From: Anisus vortex
Taxonomy: Eukaryota; Mollusca; Gastropoda; Planorbidae
Assembly: GCA_949126835.1 (NCBI GenBank)
Contig: OX421503.1
Coordinates: forward strand, 5,481,457-5,545,456
Direction: 5' to 3'
DNA: 64,000 nt
Below are positions 1 to 12,000 of this stretch, one piece after another. The translations under genes and the position numbers were made by a program. Each line of letters begins with the position of its first letter. The first letter of the stretch is position 1. The notes below the pieces were generated by a model, which was not told the DNA's origin, did not search any database, and saw only the letters and a program-made list of their open reading frames with translations.

Positions 1-59
1 AGAAACCGGCAGTTGTATCTTTTCAATGGAAGAAAGAATCGCACAGTGAATATAAAGAT
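1..59 (+). CDS. Gene 1 exon, B module (partial, 3' part)
   Basis: Only the last 19 codons plus two bases of the exon are inside the window. They encode the B-module ending with the Phe-Gln-Trp-Lys motif and finish at an Asp codon, followed by a GTAAGC donor in phase 0. The same ending (FxWK...YxD then GT) occurs in the B exons at 1616-1827, 44033-44229 and 50815-51020. Confidence 0.8.
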
Positions 60-3000
60 GTAAGCGAAGACATATTAATTATTAAAAAAAAAAGAGGTTT
101 GTAAAATGGTATGTTTTGTTTTCTAATAAAAGTCAACATGTTTAACTTTTATCTAATGGTAGATTTGATTGCCGTATAAGTAAGGGCCACAGTGGACTAA
201 CGACAATTCTCTAGGCTGTCGTTTCCATGGTCATGGGTCCCTATTAGTTATCATGTTTGATGGGACTTCCTGGGTTTGTCCAGCTTTAATGGCTATCTGT
301 CAGTAAAATGGGTAAAAGTAAGTCAAATAAGCTGGCCACACAGGCCCTTGTATGACGGACACATAAACATATAAATGCTATTAAATCAATTATATTCAGC
401 CAGAGGTCGGTCCCCCAAATGCCCGTTCACTAAGGATAACTTGATAAAATATTAGTTTCCAAAAATAGTATGGGGAAATGGTGTATCGATTTAGCAGTAA
501 TCTACAATTGCCTCAACCGTGGACTAATCTTCGCTTCACTCACATACACACATCTAGTACTGATTCCCCTTCCCCAATTACACTATATGCCCCAAAATTA
601 CACCTATCTCTTCCCAAACTTTCTCTATTAGCGCCCCCCCCCCTGGCATAATCTAAAAATCCTGGCTACGCCATTGGATATAATTTCCCAGTCAATTTCA
701 AAGTCATACACGTTAGCAAGACGCTATTCCCAGCAGCGTTGACAACTATTGACGATCAGTTTTAGCTTGTGAGAACAAAGTTAACACAATTAAGAACATT
801 TTTTACTTAGTAGTTTTACATTTACAAAGAAACTTATAGAGCGTTTAAATGATATTCCTTAAATGATTTAAGAAAGCATTGTTTTTTATTTGCAACAGTT
901 ACAGAAAATTCATCTTGACGCATGCACTGAAGTAAAAACAAATGACACAATTTCATGTACCAAAAGCCAAGACAAACGGTTATACCATATCTACCTGAAC
1001 GTAACTGCGCAGGAAAAAATCAGTCAAGCGAGGGTGATTTTAAAAGTGATTGTTGATGATATAACGTTGAACTCAGGGTTAATTGTTCTGCCTGTAATTC
1101 ACAGTAAGTGAAGTTTCGTGTAATATAACTTAATTACTACTAATAATGACGTAAATTACAATCTGCACAATGATATTTTTATGCTGATTTAAAACTTTTG
1201 TGAAACATGTAGATCTTGCTTCGCTAGAAGAATATTCAATTACAGGGGTCGACAAACCTTTGATAATAAAGTACCAAAGTATAATATATAATTCATACAG
1301 CGTGCAAAGAGTCCAAAAGTTAATAGCCTCTAGCACTTTTGTAAATTGCTCTGTGTGCCTAATCTGACAGGCGTGCCGTAGGTTGCTATCCTCTGATATA
1401 AATCTATAGACAGTCCCCATAGAACAACGACACGGATAAACAATATAAAATTGACGATAGTCGAAATTAATACCTATTAGTAGTACCGGTACTTATATTA
1501 TATGGATGAACTCTAATATAATTTATGTAATAAATATTTATGGTTGTTTTATATTTGTGTATTTACTTAAGTTGAAAAGAAATTGAGCGATTATATCAAA
1601 TATGTTTCTTTACAGAGCTGACCCATGAAGACCTGAATAATATGATTAGTTTGAAGCTGCACGATTTCAATCAGTCCAACTGCATAACGAACTGCAATAC
1701 TGGATTACTGACAAATGTTGATCGTCTGATTCTTGTGGCTAACATAGCCCTCACTGAACAATTGAGCAAGGAATCTGTAACTGCTTCATTTCAATGGAAG
1801 AACGATGAAAGGAATGAATATGTGGATGTAAGAAAGCAAATCATAATCACGTCATTGTGTTAACATATTAATAAATGATATATTATTTGTTTATTATGTC
1901 GTTTAATCTTCTGAATAAGAGAAACACTATCGGTGCCCATATATCCTCGTCGTAGCAATCGTGCGTAGACGAGACAGAACTTAAGGTACCGACTAATAGA
2001 AAGGGGTTTATTGAAAAAGGCTGCCATGAATCGAGAGCGCTTGAGAAATGTTCCACGTTGAACAAAGTGAATTAAATAATGTAAGCATGGGATAAAATGT
2101 TAAGCCTTAACATAATTTATAGCTCCTGTGTAATTGGGTCAGGTCTTTGGTTAGATAACATCGGGAAGAGGATTGCCTCGAATATCAACACAGCAAACAG
2201 TTGCCTAACGATGTCAGGCACAGGTCGTGTTGAAGAATCAAGCTAGACATTTCTTAGAATAAGAAAAACACATACACACATGAAAAGGGAATACCTTGCA
2301 ATATTTCTAACTTATTTTCGAGGTTTTATCAAACAAAAAAACAACAAATTATAATCTTAATACTGTAATCTTCGGTATTCTCTGATTATCTAACATTCTT
2401 ACTTAAAATTAAAAAATATGTAATAACATGAACGTTATTGGTACCGAAAATTCCACATGTTACGATATTGTTGTATCCTGTTCACCAGTCCATTGGTGTT
2501 TGTTGAACAAACTACTTTAACTAGGGTCATTGAGTCATTTTGTGTGTTAGCCTAACGCCCATCCCCATTTGTAGGAAAATGTGATAAGTCCGACTGGTTT
2601 TGTGTGATAGAGATACAAGAGTATGTTGACAGCTTTGATTCGAAGCAGTTCTGTTTTTATAGCTTGTACTTATTAAAGTTTCAGCGTAGAACTAGTTAAA
2701 TGATTAATAAAGATTATGTTTTCGTTTATAAGCAAGTTCCTTAATTAATGTATAATTTAATAATGAACCTCTTTAAAAAATACCGTAGTGGACTTATAAA
2801 AATTACGACAATTTTTATTCAAAAATGGCATTTTAATCTTAATACTTTACTCACTGTCTTAATCTTAATACTTTACTCACTGTAATACACACATGTAAAA
2901 CATTCCATTAATTCTATTATACAAATTACCTTAGCCTATAATAACTATATATTATACATATCTCACAGTTGAATATGATAAGTTTGAACATGTGTTCCGG

Positions 3001-6000
3001 ATATGTATTCACTGATTACATATACTGCACAATGTCAGAATCAGGCATGGATTATATGATCTATCTAAACATGACTGCAGATGAGTTGCTCAGTGGGAAG
3101 AAAATATCCATAAAAGTATTCGTTGGTTTACTGAACATGAATTCGTCTGAAATAATTCTTCCATGGATTCAAAGTAAGTATGTTTCTGTATAGCTAAGAG
3201 GTTGACTCCTAATAATACAAAGGAAGCAGTAGGTAAAGTAACCGTGTCGGACCGAATTGAACCATAGGGCAGGTGAAGCAGTTTCTGTGGCCACGGCATA
3301 CTAGGTGATTGTGTGCCAGCAGTATGCACAGCCGCGACCTGGCAGTAGTTTGGGGATAAATAAGGCGGCTGGGCATTGTGTTGGCCACATACTTCCTTTT
3401 GTCTTCTGTGACTACTGAAAATGTGTATCGCTGCTTCACTTGCCATATATATCAGGTTGATCTGAAAAAGAAACTTTATTGACACAATAATTAAACATTT
3501 ACGGTATACTATTGTTACTTTCTAAGTCTAAGTCAACAGGAGGACAATTGTTAAATGTAATGCTAATATAATATTATTACGCCTTAAAATAACATTGTCG
3601 GCTGACCACCCTACCTAGACTACTTTCTCACCCATGAGAAACGCCAGTCGAGATGGTCAGCTTAGCAATATCAAGATGTGTTGTATTTTATAACTAATGT
3701 AAGTGGTATCTCGCTCTATATAGTTTACATAATATGAACCCTACGATAACTATGAATATTATGAGGTTAGACTATGATGACTACGGTGATATTTTGTATT
3801 CTTGATACTTGTAACATTTACTAGTCTTTTAATGGATCTACTATTGTATCGTTAAATGTATTTTTGGTGTAGAACTAGCTCGCTGTCATCTCAACAATGT
3901 ACTGACCTCTGTAAGGTCAATGTCGACGCCATCTTGGGTCATACGTTGATGCCCCGAGATGCATTCTGCAGATGTGAACTATTTTTTTTTCTTTCTTCTA
4001 TATTTATTCGTCGGACCGAATGATCCATGGGTCCGGTGAAGCAGCGTTCATCAGTTTCTTCTATCCTATGTAATTATTTTATTGCTTGCTATTTTATACT
4101 AAACTGAATAGATATTCATGTATTTTACCCGGAAGATCTTTGTTTAATCATTTCACGTAAATGTACTATTTCCTATTTGTACGACTTCTTATAATTTGTT
4201 AAACGTTAGATTTCGTATGTCCAGACAACAGTTTTGTTCCACTTGTTACGTTCCCTAATTTTGTCATTTTTGTTTTCTCCTGTGTCTACTGGAGTGTGCT
4301 GATTTCTTTTTATCTCCCCTGCACCCAGTATTGTTTTGTCTCCCTTTCTGTCCATTGTGTTGGTCACGCTTGACCGCACGCTGAAGAATGTTTTTTTTTT
4401 AAATTGATATTATTTTTCATTCTGTATTGTATGTACCGATAACCCGGTTTCCCTCGCTTGAGCACGAGGTTATTTTTTCTACTTGACACAGGGTGTTGTG
4501 TTTCTAGTGAGTCTTGTGACGAGCCTTGAGTCGACCGGTCTTCTGTATGTTTGAGTTTTCTGTGTGTGCTTTCACCTTTCCTTTGTACTTAGTGCTTTTC
4601 TTTGTAAGTAGTAATTAATATTAGATTATCTATTGTATTGTATTTTAGATTTGTATTATAATATTCTTGTGTACTGTATTTTAGAGTTTCGATTTGTATT
4701 AGAATTTTCTTGTGTACTGTGTTGTAAATTATATATAGTCATCGTCTAATTCTTTATTAAATAACAAAGTATTTTGTAAATCTTACATCTTGACTTTAGA
4801 GTATGTTTGTGTTGCGTTACGTTTTATTTACTTACTTAAAATAAAGAGTAGAAATATAGTTTATTCTTTTGGGGGTTAATGTAATATACTCTTCTCTTTA
4901 TTACGTTGTAACGAGCCGTTCTACAAATTTAATTGATACGTAATAAAGAAATTGGGGTCCCGTCCATGATTTGATCTTGAACATTAATTAAATTTCATTA
5001 ATTGATGTTAGTATAAACAATTTGACTAAATTTAATATTGAGTTTAAGGAGTTTTTGAAGTCAAGATTAAGATACCATTGTTTTATTGATCAAACTATTG
5101 TACAAAATTTGTTTTGTTGTACTTAAACTTTTTGTAAGATTTTAGCATGGATATTCAGGCATTTTTATTGAAGCCTTCTGTTGAAAAGTTAGATACATGC
5201 AACCGTAAGGATCTGGTCGCTATTGCTAAACAATTAGGTTTAAAAGTAAAATCCAATGCTCTCAAAAAGGAAATAAAAGATGCTATTGTTATCCATTATG
5301 TAGATGAAGATGTATTTCCAGAAGAGGCTTTAACAACAATTAGCCCAGATGAGAGCAAGGCTAGCTCATCCAATATTGAATTACAAATCAAACTTAAAGA
5401 AATGGAGATTGAATCTCAACTAGCTCTAAAAGATAAAGAAATAGCTCTAAAAGATAAAGAAATAGCTCTAAAAGAGAAAGAAAAAGAGAAAGAAATAGCT
5501 CTAGAGAAAATGCGATTAGAAAAAGAAATAGAATTAAAGAAAATAGAATTTAACTCTAATGTGAGACCAGATCCTTCTCCAACTGTCAGTCAGACTGTTG
5601 AGGCAACAAAATTTTTAAGAATAGTCCCACGCTTTATTGAGACTAAAATTGATAACTATTTCCCACAATTTGAGCTTGCGGTGAAAAATTTCAGTGTGCC
5701 TGAAACTTTGTGGCCCACTTTGCTACAAACAGTTCTGACTGGCAGGGCTGCAGAAGTTTTTTGTTCTTTGACTATAGAACAACAGAAGGACTATCAGGTT
5801 GCTAAGCAATTAATTCTTAAGGCTTATGAGCTTGTGCCCGAAGCTTATAGACTTCAGTTCAGAGACTATCGCAAACTGGATGGCCAAACACACGTGGAAT
5901 TCCTGCGAGAAAAGGAACGACGCTTGGAAAGATGGCTCACCTCAAGAGAGATCGGCAACGATTTTGCGAAGCTCAAGAACATAATCTTGATGGAAGAGTT

Positions 6001-9000
6001 TAAGAATTGTGTACGGCTGGACGTCCGGACGCATTTAGCTGACCGTGGCGAGGAAGGTGTGCACAAGGCTGCAGTGTTAGCCGATGACTTTGTCATATCG
6101 CATCGATTTGTAAAACTCCCGTCAGATGTCAAGCAAAAACAATCTAAAGTGCATGAACCGACTGCTAGTACATCCACTCAAAGTAGCAGTACAACTGAAA
6201 GAAAATCTAGCACTGTGAAAGAATCTTGCTCCTAATGCAAGAAAGAAGGCCACAAATTAGATGACTGCTGGAAGTTGAAGAGGAAGAATGAAAAGGCTCC
6301 CTCAAAAGTCAGTGCATGTACTGTGCATTGGTCTCCCAAGTCTACATCCACTTCAGCAGTTAGTGATAAAGCTGGTAAGAAAGACTCGAAGCAAACAGTT
6401 TTTGAATCTTCAAGTGCATCGACTCATAGCGTCCAAGACTCGTCGAATACATCATTACGATGTTCTACTAACTCCATAGAGAGTTTTCCAACTACATCTT
6501 CCAGATGTTTTACTGACTCAAGAAAGAGTTTTCCTCATACATCCACCCGATGTTCTATTGACTCCCACAAGAGTTTTACAAATACATCATCCAGATGTTC
6601 TCCTGACTCTAAAGAGAGTTTTTCAAATGCATCTTCTAGATGTTTCCCTGACTCCATCAAGAGTTTGACCCAAGTCCAGATGTCTACATCAGACAACACT
6701 GATGTTTTGTTAGAGGATTTTAAGCCTTTCGTTTCGGAAGGATTTGTATCACTACCAGGTGATTCTACCAGTCTACGACCTATTACCATTTTAAGAGACA
6801 CAGGTGCATCGCAATCGTTACTTCTTGAGGGTATTCTGCCCTTGTCAGAAACAACGACGACTGGGAAAAGCATCCTATTACGAGGCGTAGAGCTGGGTTG
6901 TATAAATGTACCTCTACATTTTATTGAGATCAAGTCAGATCTTGTTTCTGGACCGGTGGTTGTAGGTGTCCGTCCAACATTACCGTTGGAAGGCATATCG
7001 CTGCTGTTGGGCAATGATTTAGCTGGTGGGAAGGTGATAGCCTAGCCCATCGTCACTCGTGAACCGAATGTATCTGCATCACCAGAAGAAGACCAAGAAT
7101 TGTATCCAGCGTGTGCAGTGACTAGGTCAATGAGTCTAAAGACCTCCAAAGAAGAGAGTTCTACAAAAGCCCACAATAACTTTGATGATGTGGATCTTGA
7201 AACCACATTCTTCACTACATTAGAAGGAAATCAAACTTCAAGTTCTGACAAAACGGTATCAACTAGAGAACAGTTGATAGAGGAACAAAAGAATGATCCA
7301 GAGCTCGCCAAACTCAGAGAAACCGCCATGTCACCACAAGAGGCTGAGCAAGAGACTACAGGCTACTACCTAAATGATGATATGCTGTTTAGAAAATGGA
7401 AACCACCAGACGCATCCAATGATGAAGAGTGGAGACTGGTTCATCAGATTGTGGTACCCGAAAGATACCGTGCTGACATCATGAATATGGCTCATGACAC
7501 ACCAATGTCAGGACACCTCGGCATCCACAAAACATACCACAAGATAATGTCGCATTTCTTCTGGCCAAGACTGAGGAAAGATGTTGTCCGGTACTGCAGA
7601 TCCTGTCACACATGTCAGATGGTGGGCAAGCCCAATCAAAAGATCCCCGTCGCTCCTCTAAAGCCGATTCCAGCCTTCGAAGAACCTTTCAGTCGAGTAC
7701 TAATTGACTGTGTTGGCCCTCTTCCAAGGACTAAAGCCGGGCATCAATACATGTTGACAATTATGTGTGCCTCTACCCGTTTTCCGGAGGCGATTCCTCT
7801 AAGGAATATCAAGGCCCCGAACATTGTGAAGGCATTGACAAAATTCTTTACACTATTTGGTCTACCGAAGTCCATTCAATCGGACCAAGGAACTAATTTT
7901 ACGGCCAACCTGTTTAAACAAGTGATGGACCAACTGGGAATAAAACACTGCATGTCGAGTGCATATCATGCCGAGTCACAAGGAGCTCTTGAACGCTTCC
8001 ATCAGACGCTTAAGAACATGATCCGAACCTTCTGCCATGAACATGAAAAAGACTGGGATGAAGGAATCCACATGCTGCTGTTTGCGACCCGTGAATCTGT
8101 CCAAGAGTCCTTAGGATTCAGTCCCTTTGAGCTTGTGTTTGGTCATTCGGTTCGCGGCCCATTAAAATGCATCAAAGAAACGTGGATGTCACCGACAGCC
8201 ACGGTAGGATTGTTAGAACATGTTTTGAAATTTAAAACTAGGCTTCGTGAGGCTTTCCTTTTAGCACAATCTAACCTGAAACAAAGCCAATCCCACATGA
8301 AGAGCTGGTATGACAAAAAGGCTCGAGCTAGAGAGTTTTCCCCAGGGGACAAGGTACTGGTATTTTTACCTATACCAGGTCAACCGCTCCAAGCTAGGTA
8401 TTTTGGTCCCTATGAAGTGGAGTCCAAAATTAGTGACTTGAATTACAGTATAAAAACCCCTGATAGGAGAAAGAAAAAGCAACTGTGCCATGTAAATATC
8501 TTAAAGGCATATGTCAGTAGAAATTCAGAAATAGACAGCAAGAAGGTATCTGACCCGATACCATGTAGTTTAAATATAACCCCTGTGGTCCCTCAGGATA
8601 TTGTAAAGGAAAAATTTGGTCAATATAAATTACCAAATTCCTATATCCTTCATAATTTGGATAAAAAGTTGTCACATCTGCCACTGACAGAGAAGAATGT
8701 ACTGGAAAATGTCATTAAGGATTTTTATAATATATTTCCTGATGTACCAAATAAGACTAATTTAATTGTACATGATGTTGACGTTGGTAATGCAACTCCG
8801 GTCAAGCAACACCCATATAGAGTTAATCCGGAAAAGTTAGAAGTTCTTAGATCAGAAATCAAGTATATGCTTGATAATGATATATTGAACCAAGCTCAAG
8901 CAATTGGAGCTCACCTTGTGTTTTGATCCCTAAACCCGACAAAACCTTTAGATTCTGTACAGATTACAGGAAAGTAAATACTTTTACTAAAACTGATTCC

Positions 9001-12000
9001 TTTCCAATTCCTAGAATGGATGATCTTATTGATCGTATTGGGGATGCCACCTACATTACCAAAATTGATTTATTATCCGGATATTGGCAGGTACCCCTAT
9101 CAGACCGTGCCAAGGAAATATCCGCATTTGTTACACCAGAAGGGTTGTATCAATATAAGGTTATGCCTTTTGGGATGAAAAATGCTCCTGCTACTTTTCA
9201 AAGAATGATTAATAACTTCATTGCTGACCAAGAGAATTGCAATGCATACATTGATGATGTAATTATTTACAGCAAAGATTTTTCAGCTCATGTTAAACAA
9301 TTAAGATCTCTTTTTGAAAAATTGTCAAAAGCCAATTTAACTGTAAATTTACATAAATGTGAATTTTGTCATGCTCATGTGGAATACTTGGGTCATGTGG
9401 TGGGACATGGTCATATAAAACCTGTTACTGCTAAAGTTGAAGCTATTAAAGCATTCCCTATCCCCACTGATAGAAAACAACTCAGAAGATATTTGGGAAT
9501 GGCTGGATATTACCGGAAATTTTGTGAGAATTTCTCGGTAATTGCTACACCTTTAACAAACCTCCTGAAAAAGAATGTCCGATTTATTTGGACTGAGACA
9601 TGTCAAAGAGCTTTTGACCAGATTAAGCATATATTATCCAATTCTCCAGTCCTTATGGCTCCTGACTTTGGTAAACAATTCAAATTAGCCATTGACGCTA
9701 GTGATACTGGGGTTGGAGCAATCCTCTTTCAGGAGGATGGCTTCCAAGTTGACCATCCCGTTTGTTTCTTTTCAAAGAAATTTAATGTACATCAAAAGAA
9801 TTATTCCACAGTTGAAAAGGAGTGTCTTGGGTTGATTCTCTCCTTGCACCAATTTGATTTTTACATTAGTGGGTGTAAGTTTCCACTGGTAGTGTTTACT
9901 GATCACAATCCTTTAACCTTTGTAAATAAGATGTCTGGAAAGAATCAAAGACTTCTCAGGTGGAGTTTATTTTTGCAAGAGTACAATTTAGATATTATAC
10001 ATATTAAGGGTACTGATAATGTAATTGCAGATGCATTATCTCGATTGTAAATGCTATGTTGTTGTTTTTTTTTTTTTGGTTCAAGTAATTTTTGTGAAGT
10101 AGTAAAAGAAAAAGATTTCCATTTCTTTACAAATGTAAACTTTTTATTTTAGGGGCAAGGTGTTACGTTCCCTAATTTTGTCATTTTTGTTTTCTCCTGT
10201 GTCTACTGGAGTGTGCTGATTTCTTTTTATCTCCCCTGCACCCAGTATTGTTTTGTCTCCCTTTCTGTCCATTGTGTTGGTCACGCTTGACCGCACGCTG
10301 AAGAATGTTTTTTTTAAATTGATATTATTTTTCATTCTGTATTGTATGTACCGATAACCCGGTTTCCCTCGCTTGAGCACGAGGTTATTTTTTTTTACTT
10401 GACACAGGGTGTTGTGTTTCTAGTCAGTCTTGTGACGAGCCTTGAGTCGACCGGTCTTCTGTATGTTTGAGTTTTCTGTGTGTGCTTTCACCTTTCCTTT
10501 GTACTTAGTGCTTTTCTTTGTAAGTAGTAATTAATATTAGATTATCTATTGTATTGTATTTTAGATTTGTATTATAATATTCTTGTGTACTGTATTTTAG
10601 AGTTTGGATTTGTATTAGAATTTTCTTGTGTACTGTGTTGTAAATTATATATAGTCATCGTCTAATTCTTTATTAAATAACAAAGTATTTTGTAAATCTT
10701 ACATCTTGACTTTAGAGTATGTTTGTGTTGCGTTACGTTTTATTTACTTACTTAAAATAAAGAGTAGAAATATAGTTTATTCTTTTGGGGGCTAATGTAA
10801 TATACTCTTCTCTTTATTACGTTGTAACGAGCCGTTCTACAAATTTAATTGATACGTAATACACTATATCCCTAGACAAGAGCTTAAAGATTTCCATACT
10901 AATTAAACTGATTAATATTAGATTAACCAAAACTGCGGTTTGTGACACTATCAATTTTAAATTTCTTAATTAAAATATAAGATAACTAGGTCAAGTGTTT
11001 TTAGATTAACCTTTGTAGCATGTTACTTAAAATATTCGACTTTATATAGGCCTAATATACACATAGAATAAAAAAATGTTAAGATAAATACGAAGATTAT
11101 GTTAAACTAAATATGACTAGAAAAAATAGATATAGGCAAATCGGTATTAATCATGTATTTATGCTCTTGATATGTAGCTCCTTTTTCTTTGGTCTTTCTT
11201 TTCCTCCCTCACTCACTCTTTGTCTCCAACTCAATAGGGCGTTTGCAATCACGTGACAAAAAGCACGTGATTTTTGTTTACTTTTATGTAGTGGTGTACA
11301 CAATGGCCGCTGTATCAATAAAGTCTCATATAGGCCCGAGCTTGTTTTTACTTATGTTTTGTGAAAGTGTAAATAGGTAGAACCGGCCCTAGCCTAATCA
11401 CATTAATCAATTAATCTGCAGTATTTAACTTTTAAAATAGGGGAATACATATAATTAATGTTGTACCGAACGATTATTAGGCCTAATTAAAATATCAATA
11501 AAATCAATTCAATTGCAACACTTACCGGTCGGATATGATTTAATATGAAGATGATAAAATGGGCGTAAAATGTTAAAAATCGTTGAAAAAATACCATGTC
11601 AGGCTTTCTCTTGGACTAGGAAGAATATATACGACTATTTACCTCCTAATTTGTGAGTAGGATAGCCAATATTCAGATGTGAATTTAACATGATGAAGAA
11701 CAACTTCACCACGTTGTGTTTGTACCTCAAGTGGGTTCTATATTTACACAAATACGTCACTAAATTTACACTAAAAAACTTAAGCTCCGCCCATAGAGAA
11801 CGCTCTATTTCTCTCTCTCTCTCTCTCTTCTCCTCTTTCTTCTAGAAACCAACATAATCGTCTACATTATCTTCCGGAGCTGAGACTAATACTATAACAT
11901 GGCCATGCCTTTTAATTTACATATTATAAATAGCCTTTAAGTACGTGTGCAACTTTTTGCTCTATTGTATTTTATAGTTGAATACATTTTATTTATATTA

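Larger units (their letters stand above)
4244..10861 (+). mobile_element. Gmr1-like Gypsy LTR retrotransposon, full length but inactive
   Basis: The element has two LTRs (4244-4945 and 10161-10861) of about 700 bp, nearly identical, starting TGTTACG and ending CGTAATA. It is flanked by a 4-bp target duplication CACT (4240-4243 and 10862-10865). A primer-binding-site candidate follows the 5' LTR, and a purine run AGGGGCAAGG (10151-10160) precedes the 3' LTR. Coding order is gag, protease, integrase, reverse transcriptase, RNase H. Integrase before RT is the Gmr1 arrangement, not the usual Gypsy one. Two in-frame stops (6233 and 7043) and a frameshift near 8900 break it. There is no envelope gene. 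It sits in the gene 1 intron between the second A module and the C exon, in the same orientation as the gene. Confidence 0.93.

Noticed and set aside
10051..10160. Looked for an envelope gene after RNase H in both LTR elements
   Set aside because: About 110 bp only in the first; 1.27 kb without an open frame in the second. No envelope-like protein, so no sign of an endogenous retrovirus.
10144..10380. Minus-strand frame in the 3' LTR
   Set aside because: Antisense of an LTR; no start context or homology; the same sequence at the 5' LTR differs in frame.
11189..11380. 63-codon + strand frame in a gene 1 intron
   Set aside because: No splice-phase match with gene 1 and no protein-like pattern beyond a few hydrophobic residues.
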